Positions 1-6,905 of a DNA stretch of 17,766 nt are shown one piece after another. Every line of letters begins with the position of its first letter. Position 1 is the stretch's first letter. The DNA lies in the NCBI GenBank assembly GCA_035647855.1, contig DASRMP010000037.1:1-17766 (forward strand), given 5' to 3'. A program made the translations under genes and the position numbers. The DNA comes from JAAZBW01 sp035647855. GTDB taxonomy: Bacteria > Actinomycetota > Actinomycetes > Actinomycetales > Actinomycetaceae. Under the pieces are notes generated by a model, which was given only the letters and a program-made list of their open reading frames with translations, did not search any database and was not told the DNA's origin.

Positions 1-2
1 CA

Positions 3-512
3 CCCAGCCAGGGCGCCCAAGCCCTGGGCGGGCAGCCGGTGTTGCGTCCCGTCCCCGGGTCTGAGATCTCGGACACCCCCGGCGCCGGAGACGCCACCCA
101 TGTGGCTCTCTATGAACGCATCGCCAAAGGAGTCCTGCCCCACATCCCGCAGGGCGCCACGCAGGCGCAGGTTCTCTGCCAGTCCGTCGGCAATGTCATG
201 GAACTCGCCGCGCAGGCCACGCTTCCCGACGGCGAGACCAAGCCGCTCCCGCAGATCTCCCAGGACGTGGCTCGTGCATTCGGTGAACTCCGAGTGCTGA
301 GCCCCACGACCGGCGAAGGGCCGTGGTTCGGTGCACTCGTCACCATGACGTCGGATGGGAAGCTCACGATCAACTTCAACCGTGAGACGCAGCCACGCCT
401 GCAGCGCGGCGTCACCGCCGAGATGCTGCGCACCGAGCGCGAGCGGTTCCCGCGGGATACCTGGCCGCAGTGGTTCACGGACCTGGAGGCAGAGATCGAA
501 GCGGGCGAGTAG
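3..512 (+). CDS. Unrecognised protein, 5'-truncated; possibly YezG/DUF600-like
   Basis: The frame is open from base 3 to the TAG at 510-512 with no stop, so this is probably the 3' part of a gene that starts before the window. A GTG at 39 gives 157 codons, but the reading frame upstream (PSQGAQALGGQP...) looks like a continuing low-complexity linker. The rest reads as a small globular domain: an N-terminal helix (VALYERIAKGVLPHIP), a central acidic/proline loop, then GEGPWFGALVTMTSDGKL, a strand-turn-strand with a Trp and a DGK turn, and a C-terminal helix with WPQWFTDLEAEI. This order loosely recalls the YezG/DUF600 immunity-like family, where a GxPW segment precedes a DGKxxxxF hairpin. That is my pattern impression only. 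No signal peptide or membrane segment is seen in the visible part. The stop codon lies inside the first unit of a 20-bp tandem repeat. Confidence 0.6.
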   Translation, partial: PSQGAQALGGQPVLRPVPGSEISDTPGAGDATHVALYERIAKGVLPHIPQGATQAQVLCQSVGNVMELAAQATLPDGETKPLPQISQDVARAFGELRVLSPTTGEGPWFGALVTMTSDGKLTINFNRETQPRLQRGVTAEMLRTERERFPRDTWPQWFTDLEAEIEAGE

Positions 513-569
513 CCGGCCTCGCGGGAAAGCCGCCGGCCTCGCGGGAAAGTAGCCGGCCTCGCGGGTACC
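510..569. repeat. Three tandem 20-bp units starting at the stop codon of the first gene
   Basis: Three head-to-tail copies at 510-529, 530-549 and 550-569. Unit 1 is TAGCCGGCCTCGCGGGAAAG; unit 2 differs in the first two bases; unit 3 ends TACC instead of AAAG. The TAG of unit 1 is the stop codon of the upstream gene. No function is known to me; it is a 3'-end tandem repeat like others in this window. Confidence 0.9.
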
Positions 570-674
570 CAGGGCTGCATCTTCGCTCTCCGGTTCCCCA
601 GTGCGCCGCCCGACAGGCGGTCTCATGACCCGCTCCAGAACCACCCCCCAGCTTCGACGCCACGAATCCGATCG

Positions 675-817
675 CTGCGGAACGTCGGCCCCACTTCGAG
701 CCCCGCCTTCTCCGGGGACGCATAATGCAGGTTTCGGCGGCCGATTCCAGCCGCAAACCGACATCGTGCGTCCCCGGAGAGGTCCTGCGGAACCTGGCGC
801 ACCTTCGAGCCCCCAGA
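675..817. repeat. Composite element: direct repeat pair enclosing a perfect 14-bp inverted repeat
   Basis: Two related segments, 675-707 and 785-817, both begin CTGCGGAAC and both contain CTTCGAGCCCC. Between them lies a perfect inverted pair, TCTCCGGGGACGCA at 709-722 and TGCGTCCCCGGAGA at 767-780. The 44-bp interval also contains an imperfect inner dyad (GTTTCGGCGGC versus GCCGCAAAC). This could be a small REP/MITE-like element or a folded RNA. No flanking target-site duplication or transposase was seen. Confidence 0.7.
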
Positions 818-834
818 CTTCACCGCTGGCAGCG

Positions 835-1119
835 TGAGGGCGCACGTTCGTCACATCAGGGCGCATGATCGTCACGATGGCGCAGTGACGTCACTGCGCC
901 ATCGTGACGTTCGTGCGCCCTCAGCATTCTGCGTGTGACGATCGTGCGCCATGAGGTGACGATCGCACGCCCCGATGTGACGGATGTGCGCCCTCATGTG
1001 ACGATCGTGCGCCCTCAAGAATCCCGTGTGACGATCGTGCGCCATGATGTGACGATCGTGCGCCCTCAAGAATCCCATGTGACGAACGTGCGCCCTCATG
1101 TGACGAACGTGCGCCCTCG
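835..1119. repeat. Phased array of 20-bp units, consensus GTGACGATCGTGCGCCCTCA
   Basis: Plus-strand units start at 904, 935, 956, 977, 998, 1028, 1049, 1079 and 1100. Start-to-start spacings are 31, 21, 21, 21, 30, 21, 30 and 21 bp, all close to whole helical turns. Two minus-strand units lie at 835-854 and 856-875 (21 bp apart). Two degenerate, overlapping divergent units share GTGACGTCAC at 885-894. The 30-bp steps contain a conserved 10-bp insert (AGAATCCCGT or AGAATCCCAT), producing a 51-bp higher-order repeat (998-1048 and 1049-1099). Units vary mainly in the central AT/TT/AA pair and the last four bases. The array lies just upstream of csoR. Its function is unknown; the phasing suggests protein binding on one DNA face (inference). 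Confidence 0.92.
858..921. repeat. 64-bp palindrome with two mismatched pairs, at the inversion point of the array
   Basis: The 40-bp core 870-909 is a perfect palindrome centred between 889 and 890 (arms meet as GTGAC/GTCAC). It extends to 858 and 921 with only two mismatched pairs (869/910 and 866/913). It is where the array switches from minus- to plus-oriented units. It could extrude as a cruciform or fold as RNA. Confidence 0.93.
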
Positions 1120-1150
1120 ACGCCGGGCCTGGATGTGGCCACGCACACCA

Positions 1151-1179
1151 TTGCGACAGATACCCTCTGGGGGTATCGT
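1151..1179 (+). promoter_or_regulatory. Probable csoR-copZ-copA promoter
   Basis: TTGCGA (1151-1156), a 17-bp spacer, then TATCGT (1174-1179) resembles a sigma70-type actinobacterial promoter. The -10 lies about 20 bp before the csoR start. The CsoR-like operator occupies the spacer and overlaps the -10, which fits repression by blocking RNA polymerase. Confidence 0.6.
1159..1177. promoter_or_regulatory. CsoR-type copper operator
   Basis: GATACCCTCTGGGGGTATC has perfect 7-bp inverted arms (GATACCC / GGGTATC) around TCTGG. This matches the known layout of CsoR operators, a TACCC/GGGTA dyad with a G/C-rich centre. It sits in the promoter of a gene encoding a CsoR, implying copper-relieved autoregulation of the operon. 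Confidence 0.8.
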
Positions 1180-1199
1180 GGCGGCGAGTAGGAGGCCAG

Positions 1200-1589
1200 A
1201 TGACTCAGATGGAAACTCGCGTGGCGGAAGAGGTCGCGGAGCAGCCACCGGAACGCGTGGCGGAAGAGGTCGCGGTACATGCCCCGGAGCAGACCGCCGG
1301 CCACGGCCACCATGGCTACTTTCCCCAGCGTGACGCCTACCTCAAGCGAATACGCCGCATCGAGGGCCAGGTCCGCGGCATCGAGCGCATGATCTCCCAG
1401 GACGTCTACTGCATTGATGTCCTGACCCAGATCTCGGCAGTCACGAGGGCACTCCAGGCGGTTTCGCTCGGGCTGCTCGAGGACCACATCGCGAACTGCG
1501 TCGTCGACGCGGCGAAGGCCTCCGAAGAAGAAGGCACGGCCAAGGTCAAGGAGGCCACGGCGGCGATAGCCCGCCTGTGGAAGTCCTGA
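1200..1589 (+). CDS. csoR: CsoR copper-sensing transcriptional repressor
   Basis: This encodes a 129-residue all-helical DNA-binding repressor of the CsoR/RcnR family, which releases its operator when it binds Cu(I). The family core runs from YLKRIRRIEGQVRGIERM (47-64) to the end. The Cu(I) ligand set is visible as Cys71, His96 and Cys100, with the same 25- and 4-residue spacing as Cys36/His61/Cys65 of M. tuberculosis CsoR. An AGGAGG at 1190-1195 fixes the ATG at 1200. It is the first gene of csoR-copZ-copA, with a CsoR box in its own promoter. Unusual is an N-terminal extension of about 40 residues. It contains a 12-residue tandem duplication (RVAEEVAEQPPE / RVAEEVAVHAPE) encoded by a perfect 22-bp DNA repeat (1218-1239, 1254-1275), followed by a His-rich GHGHHG. 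Identity is firm; a role for the extension is unknown. Confidence 0.95.
   Translation: MTQMETRVAEEVAEQPPERVAEEVAVHAPEQTAGHGHHGYFPQRDAYLKRIRRIEGQVRGIERMISQDVYCIDVLTQISAVTRALQAVSLGLLEDHIANCVVDAAKASEEEGTAKVKEATAAIARLWKS
1218..1275 (+). repeat. In-frame 36-bp tandem duplication within csoR
   Basis: An identical 22-bp segment (starting CGCGTGGCGGAAGAGG) occurs at 1218-1239 and 1254-1275, with a 36-bp period (12 codons). It duplicates residues 7-18 as 19-30 in the N-terminal extension of CsoR. Confidence 0.9.
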
Positions 1590-1684
1590 CCGAGACACCC
1601 CCGGAGTCCGTAGCCTGATCACGGCCGCACGCCGGCCGCCCCGAACCATTCCGATCCACCATCCAAGTACGAAGGAGGCCCATC

Positions 1685-1918
1685 ATGGCCAACATGTCAC
1701 TCCAACTCCTGGTCGACGAGATGACCTGTTCGAACTGCGTCAAGCACGTCAAAAACGCGCTCTCCGAGCTGGACGAGGTCCACGAGGTGATGATCACGCT
1801 CAGAACGGGCGAGCCCTCCCAGATCGTGATCACTCTGAACAGCCCCGTCTCGGAGGAGACGCTCCGCGAGACCATCGACGAGGCGGGCTACACCCTCGTG
1901 GGGGTCGAGCAGCGTTGA
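1685..1918 (+). CDS. copZ: CopZ-like copper chaperone (HMA domain)
   Basis: A 77-residue soluble heavy-metal-associated (HMA) domain with a ferredoxin-like fold. The metal site MTCSNC places Cys15 and Cys18 for Cu(I). The length is typical of stand-alone CopZ chaperones, which deliver Cu(I) to the P-type ATPase and can pass copper to CsoR. A strong AAGGAGG at 1672-1678 precedes the ATG. The gene follows csoR after 95 bp that contain a weak 6-bp GC hairpin (1622-1638), and its TGA overlaps the TTG start of copA (TTGA), implying translational coupling. Expression is probably from the CsoR-controlled promoter. A role with another soft metal cannot be excluded, but the neighbours argue for copper. 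Confidence 0.92.
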   Translation: MANMSLQLLVDEMTCSNCVKHVKNALSELDEVHEVMITLRTGEPSQIVITLNSPVSEETLRETIDEAGYTLVGVEQR

Positions 1919-4293
1919 CGTCGAAAGAGCAACGCGGCACCACCCTCACCGGCGACGCCGCCCTCACCGAGAACGCCACCGCCACCATTCCCGTGGTGGC
2001 GGAGATCGACATGGCCATCGAGGGCATGACCTGCGCCTCGTGCGTCCGCCATGTCGAGCGGCGGCTGAACAAGATGCCGGGTGTGACCGCCGTCGTCAAT
2101 CTGGCCACGGAGCGCGCCCACCTCACCATGACCGAGGACCACACGGATGAGGAACTCGCCGGGCAGGTCAAGGCCGCCGGTTACGGCGGTACGGTCACGC
2201 GCCGTCGTTCCCCCGACGACGACGCGAGCCCCGGCACACCCGACGACGAGGCGATCACGGACACATCAGATCCGTCGGTCCGGCGGCAGGCGGATCTGAA
2301 GCGACGCTTCATCGTGGCGGCGGTCCTCGCTGTGCCCATCGCGCTCCTCTCGATGGTCCCGGCTCTCCAGTTCCCGGGCTGGCAGTGGGTGGTGGCGGCA
2401 CTGACCGCACCCGTTGCGCTCTGGGCGGCCTGGCCGTTCCACCGGGCGGCCTTCAACGCCGCACGGCACGGCTCGTCCACGATGGACACGCTCGTCTCGC
2501 TCGGGGTCATCGCGGCGACGCTCTGGTCGCTGTGGGCGCTGATCTTCGGCGGAGCCGGCGAGATCGGCATGCGCATGGAGATGACGCTCTGGCCACGCGC
2601 TGCGGGACACGCCGCGCATCCGGAGTTGTACTTCGAGACCGCTGCAGTCGTGACCACGTTCCTCCTCCTCGGCCGCTGGCTGGAGTCCCGCTCCCGCCGC
2701 GCCGCCGGTGACGCCCTGCGGGCGCTCGCCGAGATGCGGCCCGCCGAGGCCACGAAACTCGTGCGCGCCGGGTCGGGCGTCAGCGAGGTGCGCGTGCCGA
2801 TCGCCCAGATAGGCGTCGGCGACGAGTTCCGGGTCACCCCGGGCGAGAAAATTGCGACCGACGGCGTGGTGACGGACGGACGTTCCGCCGTCGACGCGTC
2901 CCTCCTGACCGGCGAATCCGTGCCCGTGGAGGTCGGCCCCGGTGACGCGGTCACGGGCGCCACGCTGAACACCTCGGGCGCGTTGATCGTCCGCGCGACG
3001 CGGATCGGCGACGACACTGCCCTCGCCCAGATCGGCCACCTCGTGGAGGAGGCGCAGATCGGGAAGTCGCCGGTGCAGCGCATCGCGGACAAGATCTCCT
3101 CGGTGTTCGTGCCCGCTGTGCTCGTGATCTCGGTGATCACGTTCATCACGTGGCTCGCGACCGGTGGCGCGATGCAGGCCGCGTTCACCGCCGCCATCGC
3201 GGTGCTCATCATCGCCTGCCCGTGCGCGCTAGGACTCGCCACCCCGACGGCGCTCCTCGCCGGCACCGGCCGTGCCGCGCAGCGAGGCATCCTCATCCGC
3301 GGTCCGGAGGTCCTGGAGGCCACACGCCGGATCGATACGGTGCTCCTCGACAAGACCGGCACCCTGACCACCGGCGTCATGGAACTCGCCGGCGTGATCC
3401 CGCTCGCCGGCGAGACCGAGGAAACCGTGCTCGCCCGGGCCGCGAGCGCGGAGGCGCCCTCCGAGCACCCGATCGCGAAAGCGATCGCGCGGGGCGCTGC
3501 CACCTCGAACATCGACGTCCCGGTAGCCACTGACTTCGGTTCGGAGACCGGGCTGGGGGTGACTGCCGTCGTCGAGGGCACGCGCGTGACCATCGGGCGG
3601 TTCACCCACTTGAGGGCCGCAGGCCTCACCGCCGACGACGCCGCGCGCGCGGCCCTCGAAGGCGCTGAACACGATGGTGGCACCGCCGTGGCGATCGGAT
3701 GGGACGGCGAAGTGCGCGGCATTCTCGTGGTGCGCGACGCACCGAAGTCGACGTCCCGCGAGGCCGTCGACGCGCTGAAGGAGATCGGGGTCCGTCCCGT
3801 CCTCCTCACCGGTGACGCCGAGGCACCCGCCCGCGCCATCGCCGCACAGGTCGGTATCGACGACGTGCGCGCCGGCGTGCTGCCCGGGGAGAAGCGCGAC
3901 GTGGTCGCGCGGTTCCAGGCGGACGGGAAGCAGGTGGCGATGGTCGGAGACGGAGTGAACGACGCCGCCGCGCTCGCGCAGGCCGGGGTCCACGGGCTCG
4001 GCATCGCGATGGGCACGGGCACCGACGTCGCGAAGGAGGCCTCCGACATCACGATCGTGTCCGGCGACCCGCGGGCCGTTCCCGAGGCAATCGTCATCTC
4101 GCGGGCAACGCTCCGGGTGATCAGGCAGAACCTGTTCTGGGCCTTCGCGTACAACGTGGCGGCCATCCCGCTCGCCGCGTTCGGGTTGCTGAACCCCATG
4201 ATCGCGGGCGTCGCCATGGCGTTCTCGTCCGTGCTCGTTGTGAGCAACTCGCTGCGGCTGCGTCACGCGGGCGGTTTCCGGGCGACGGCGTAG
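1915..4293 (+). CDS. copA: CopA, Cu(I)-exporting P1B-1-type ATPase
   Basis: A 792-residue membrane ATPase that pumps Cu(I) out of the cytoplasm. It has an N-terminal HMA domain with GMTCASC (Cys40, Cys43), then eight expected membrane segments. Catalytic motifs are TGES (332-335), the transport site CPC (435-437), DKTGT with phosphorylated Asp479, His518-Pro519 of the nucleotide domain, and GDGVND (678-683). Cu(I) selectivity is supported by the late P1B-1 signatures NLFWAFAYNVAAIP (N-x6-YN-x4-P) and MAFSS. A loop between early membrane segments is rich in Met and His (GMRMEMTLW...HAAHPE), perhaps the extracytoplasmic exit side. The TTG at 1915 was chosen because it overlaps the copZ stop (TTGA); an internal ATG at residue 33, just before the HMA motif, is the alternative. 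The gene is convergent with nrdE, only 27 bp away. Confidence 0.95.
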   Translation: MTSKEQRGTTLTGDAALTENATATIPVVAEIDMAIEGMTCASCVRHVERRLNKMPGVTAVVNLATERAHLTMTEDHTDEELAGQVKAAGYGGTVTRRRSPDDDASPGTPDDEAITDTSDPSVRRQADLKRRFIVAAVLAVPIALLSMVPALQFPGWQWVVAALTAPVALWAAWPFHRAAFNAARHGSSTMDTLVSLGVIAATLWSLWALIFGGAGEIGMRMEMTLWPRAAGHAAHPELYFETAAVVTTFLLLGRWLESRSRRAAGDALRALAEMRPAEATKLVRAGSGVSEVRVPIAQIGVGDEFRVTPGEKIATDGVVTDGRSAVDASLLTGESVPVEVGPGDAVTGATLNTSGALIVRATRIGDDTALAQIGHLVEEAQIGKSPVQRIADKISSVFVPAVLVISVITFITWLATGGAMQAAFTAAIAVLIIACPCALGLATPTALLAGTGRAAQRGILIRGPEVLEATRRIDTVLLDKTGTLTTGVMELAGVIPLAGETEETVLARAASAEAPSEHPIAKAIARGAATSNIDVPVATDFGSETGLGVTAVVEGTRVTIGRFTHLRAAGLTADDAARAALEGAEHDGGTAVAIGWDGEVRGILVVRDAPKSTSREAVDALKEIGVRPVLLTGDAEAPARAIAAQVGIDDVRAGVLPGEKRDVVARFQADGKQVAMVGDGVNDAAALAQAGVHGLGIAMGTGTDVAKEASDITIVSGDPRAVPEAIVISRATLRVIRQNLFWAFAYNVAAIPLAAFGLLNPMIAGVAMAFSSVLVVSNSLRLRHAGGFRATA

Positions 4294-4320
4294 GCACGCC
4301 CGAGAAAGGCCCCGGCGCCG
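4294..4320. other. 27-bp convergent junction copA / nrdE, no clear terminator
   Basis: There is no T-tract on either strand. The only foldable sequences are a 6-bp stem CGGGCG/CGCCCG (4279-4302, spanning the copA stop) and a competing GACGGCG/CGCCGTC pair (4284-4322). Transcripts from both sides may run into one another. Confidence 0.4.
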
Positions 4321-6480
4321 TCACAGCATGCAGGACACGCAGCCCTCGACCTCGGTTCCTTCGAGCGCCATCTGCCGCAGGCGGATGTAGTAGAGCGTCT
4401 TGATCCCCTTGCGCCACGCGTAGATCTGCGCGCGGTTCAGGTCCCGAGTGGTCACCGTGTCCGGGAAGAACAGCGTCAACGACAACCCCTGGTCCACATG
4501 CTGCGTGGCGGCGGCGTAGGTGTCGATGATCTTCTCGTACCCGATCTCGTAGGCGTCCTGGTAGTACTCCAGGTTCTCGTTGGTCATGAAGGCCGCCGGG
4601 TAGTACACGCGGCCGATCTTGCCTTCCTTGCGGATCTCGATCTTGGAGACGATCGGGTGGATCGACGAGGTCGAGTTGTTGATGTACGAGATCGATCCCG
4701 TGGGCGGCACCGCCTGGAGATAGGCGTTGTAGATGCCGTGCTCCTGCACGGACGCCTTGAGCCTGCGCCAGTCCTCCTGGGTGGGGATGGGAATCCCGGC
4801 CGTCTCGAACAGCTCCCTGACCTTGGGGGTGGCGGGCTCCCAGACCTGGTCTATGTACTTGTCGAAGTATTCGCCGGTCGCGTACTTCGAGTCCTCGAAG
4901 CCCGCGAAGCGCCGGCCACGCTCGATCGCGAGCTTGTTCGACTCAGCGATCGCGTGGAACGCGACCGTGTAGAAGTACATGTTCGTGAAATCGATGCCTT
5001 CCTCGGAGCCGTAGAACACCCGCTCACGTGCCAGGTACCCGTGGAGGTTCATCTGGCCGAGACCGACCGCGTGCGACGCCTCGTTCCCCTCGACGACGGA
5101 CGGCACGGACGCGATCTCGGTCGCGTCCGAGACGGCGGTCAGCGCCCGGATCGCAGTCCCGACAGTCTTGCCGAAGTCCGGCGAGTCCATGGCCTTCGCG
5201 ATGTTCAGCGAGCCGAGGTTGCAGGAGATATCCCGGCCCACCTTCGAGTACGAGAGGTCCTCGTTGTACTCCGACGGGGTCGAGACCTGCAGGATCTCCG
5301 AGCACAGGTTGGACATGACCACCCGGCCCTTGATCGGGTTCGCCCTGTTCACCGTGTCCTCGAACATGATGTACGGGTAGCCGGACTCGAACTGGATCTC
5401 GGCGAGGGTCTGGAAGAACTGCCGAGCATTGATCTTCTTCTTCTGGATCCTGGCGTCGTTCACCATCTCGTGGTACTTCTCGGTCACCGAGATGTCCGCG
5501 AACGGCAGCCCGTAGACCCGTTCCACGTCATACGGCGAGAACAGGTACATGTCCTCGTTCTTCCGCGCGAGGTCGAACGTTATGTCCGGGATCACGACGC
5601 CAAGCGAGAGCGTCTTGATCCGAATCTTCTCGTCAGCGTTCTCCCGCTTGGTATCGAGGAACCGCATGATGTCCGGGTGGTGGGCGTTCAGGTAGACGGC
5701 GCCGGCACCCTGGCGCGCGCCGAGCTGGTTCGCGTAGGAGAAGGAGTCCTCCAGGAGTTTCATCACCGGGATCACGCCCGATGACTGGTTCTGGATCTTC
5801 TTGATGGGCGCGCCCGCCTCGCGGAGGTTCGAGAGCAGCAGGGCCACCCCACCGCCGCGCTTGGAGAGCTGCAGCGAGGAGTTGATGCCGCGCGCGATCG
5901 ACTCCATGTTGTCCTCGATGCGGAGCAGGAAGCACGAGACGAGTTCCCCACGCGCCACCTTGCCGGCGTTGAGGAACGTGGGCGTGGCGGGCTGGAAGCG
6001 GCCGCTCATCATCTCATCCACGAGACTCTCGGCGAGGCCCGTGTCTCCCGCGGCCAGGAACAGCGCGACCATGGTGACGCGATCCTCGAACCGCTCGAGG
6101 TAGCGCTTCCCGTCGAACGTCTTCAGCGTGTACGACGTGTAGTACTTGAACGCCCCCAGGAACGTGGGGAAGCGGAACTTGTAGCCGTAGGCCCGCTTGT
6201 ACAGCGACTCGAGGAAAGCGAAATCGTACCGCTCGAGGACTTCTGCTTCGTAGTAGCCCTCCTCCACCAGGTATTCGAGCTTCTCCTTCAGGTCGTGGAA
6301 GAAGACCGTGTTCTTGTTGACGTGCTGCAGGAAGTACTGCCGCGCCGCCTCCCGGTCCTTGCCGAACTGAATCTGGCCATCTGCGTCATACAGATTGAGC
6401 ATCGCGTTCAGGGCGTGGTAGTCCATCCCCTGATCCAGCGAGAGATCCTCTAGACCGGTATCCGTGAGTCTCGTTGCCAA
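4321..6480 (-). CDS. nrdE: NrdE, class Ib ribonucleotide reductase large subunit
   Basis: The 719-residue catalytic subunit reduces ribonucleoside diphosphates to deoxy forms, taking electrons from NrdH. The N-terminus (DYHALNAMLNLYDADG) is typical of actinobacterial NrdE. The active site is complete: Asn391-x-Cys393-x-Glu395 (NLCSE, thiyl-radical site), the redox pair Cys183 (ELVSCFLL) and Cys420 (DISCNLGSLN), and the C-terminal relay CVSCML (Cys714, Cys717). I placed the start at TTG (6478-6480), about 18 residues before DYHALNAM as in relatives and 10 nt after AAGGGG. The longer open frame to 6594 lies inside nrdI and reads as low-complexity Arg-rich sequence. ATG at 6426 is the other option. 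It overlaps nrdI by 31 nt, so is likely coupled. The nrdF radical subunit is not in this window. Confidence 0.93.
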   Translation of the reverse strand: MATRLTDTGLEDLSLDQGMDYHALNAMLNLYDADGQIQFGKDREAARQYFLQHVNKNTVFFHDLKEKLEYLVEEGYYEAEVLERYDFAFLESLYKRAYGYKFRFPTFLGAFKYYTSYTLKTFDGKRYLERFEDRVTMVALFLAAGDTGLAESLVDEMMSGRFQPATPTFLNAGKVARGELVSCFLLRIEDNMESIARGINSSLQLSKRGGGVALLLSNLREAGAPIKKIQNQSSGVIPVMKLLEDSFSYANQLGARQGAGAVYLNAHHPDIMRFLDTKRENADEKIRIKTLSLGVVIPDITFDLARKNEDMYLFSPYDVERVYGLPFADISVTEKYHEMVNDARIQKKKINARQFFQTLAEIQFESGYPYIMFEDTVNRANPIKGRVVMSNLCSEILQVSTPSEYNEDLSYSKVGRDISCNLGSLNIAKAMDSPDFGKTVGTAIRALTAVSDATEIASVPSVVEGNEASHAVGLGQMNLHGYLARERVFYGSEEGIDFTNMYFYTVAFHAIAESNKLAIERGRRFAGFEDSKYATGEYFDKYIDQVWEPATPKVRELFETAGIPIPTQEDWRRLKASVQEHGIYNAYLQAVPPTGSISYINNSTSSIHPIVSKIEIRKEGKIGRVYYPAAFMTNENLEYYQDAYEIGYEKIIDTYAAATQHVDQGLSLTLFFPDTVTTRDLNRAQIYAWRKGIKTLYYIRLRQMALEGTEVEGCVSCML

Positions 6481-6866
6481 AACTGGAGCACCCCTTCTCG
6501 TACTCGTCTTACGTCCTCGGTTGTGCCGAGTAGTTCGAACCGGAAGAGGAGCGGCACCTGAAGCTTCGCGGAGATTATGTCCCCGGCGAGGCAATAGGCC
6601 GCCCCGAAGTTGGTGTTCCCGCCGGCGATCACGCCGCGGGTCAGGTTGCGGTTGTGCGGATCGTTCAGGAATCTGATGACCTGCTTGGGCACCGCACCTT
6701 TCAGGTTGCCGCCGCCGTAGGTGGGCACGATCAGCACGTGGTCCTCATCCACCTGGAAGCCGTCAGCGGGCCAGTGCAGGGGGATGCGTGTGGCAGGCAG
6801 TTCGAGCCGCTCGACGAACCGGTGTGTGTTCCCCGACGCCGACGAGAAGTAGACGATTCTGGACAT
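6450..6866 (-). CDS. nrdI: NrdI, flavodoxin-like activator of class Ib RNR
   Basis: A 138-residue FMN protein which, from family knowledge, supplies oxidant for assembling the dimanganese-tyrosyl radical cofactor of NrdF. The phosphate-binding loop SSASGNTHRFVERL follows strand 1 (SRIVYF). The family blocks VPTYGGG, VIAGGNTNFGAAYCLAGD and FELLGTTEDVRRVREG are present. AGGAGGGG sits just upstream of the ATG at 6866. It is 39 bp after nrdH and overlaps nrdE, in the standard nrdHIE order. The last few residues run beyond the usual family end into the nrdE start region. Confidence 0.94.
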   Translation of the reverse strand: MSRIVYFSSASGNTHRFVERLELPATRIPLHWPADGFQVDEDHVLIVPTYGGGNLKGAVPKQVIRFLNDPHNRNLTRGVIAGGNTNFGAAYCLAGDIISAKLQVPLLFRFELLGTTEDVRRVREGVLQFWQRDSRIPV

Positions 6867-6905
6867 CGATCCCCTCCTGCCTCTCGGCGGGGCCGGAAGG
6901 CCGCC

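Larger units (their letters stand above)
570..1150. other. Non-coding stretch between gene 1 and csoR, dominated by repeats
   Basis: I found no credible gene here. The short open frames on both strands consist of repeat translations (strings of VTIVRP or HDRHMRAH). The stretch holds a composite direct/inverted repeat at 675-817 and the phased 20-bp array at 835-1119, both listed separately. About 30 bp of unique sequence separates the array from the csoR promoter. Confidence 0.8.

Noticed and set aside
601..837. Small plus-strand gene between gene 1 and csoR
   Set aside because: Pro/Arg-rich translation across inverted and direct repeats, no ribosome binding site or family resemblance.
885..894. 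GTGACGTCAC as a known regulator site
   Set aside because: It resembles a eukaryotic CRE by chance; here it is simply the overlap of two divergent repeat units at the palindrome centre.
904..1119. CRISPR array
   Set aside because: Spacing between units is only 1, 10 or 11 bp and is itself repeated; there are no unique 30-40 bp spacers and no cas genes.
835..1119. CRP-type sites (TGTGA...TCACA)
   Set aside because: Only the TGTGA half occurs; the second half-site is missing in the repeat units.
2181..4247. 688-codon minus-strand open frame opposite copA
   Set aside because: Compositionally biased antisense frame of copA, no recognisable domains, no ribosome binding site.
4279..4322. Bidirectional intrinsic terminator between copA and nrdE
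   Set aside because: Only short competing GC stems and no T-tract on either strand.
4498..5784. 428-codon plus-strand open frame opposite nrdE
   Set aside because: Antisense reading of nrdE, rich in Val, Leu, Arg and Asp repeats, without motifs.
6481..6594. N-terminal extension of NrdE to an upstream start
   Set aside because: The added 38 residues are Arg-rich, lie fully inside nrdI and are not found in the family.
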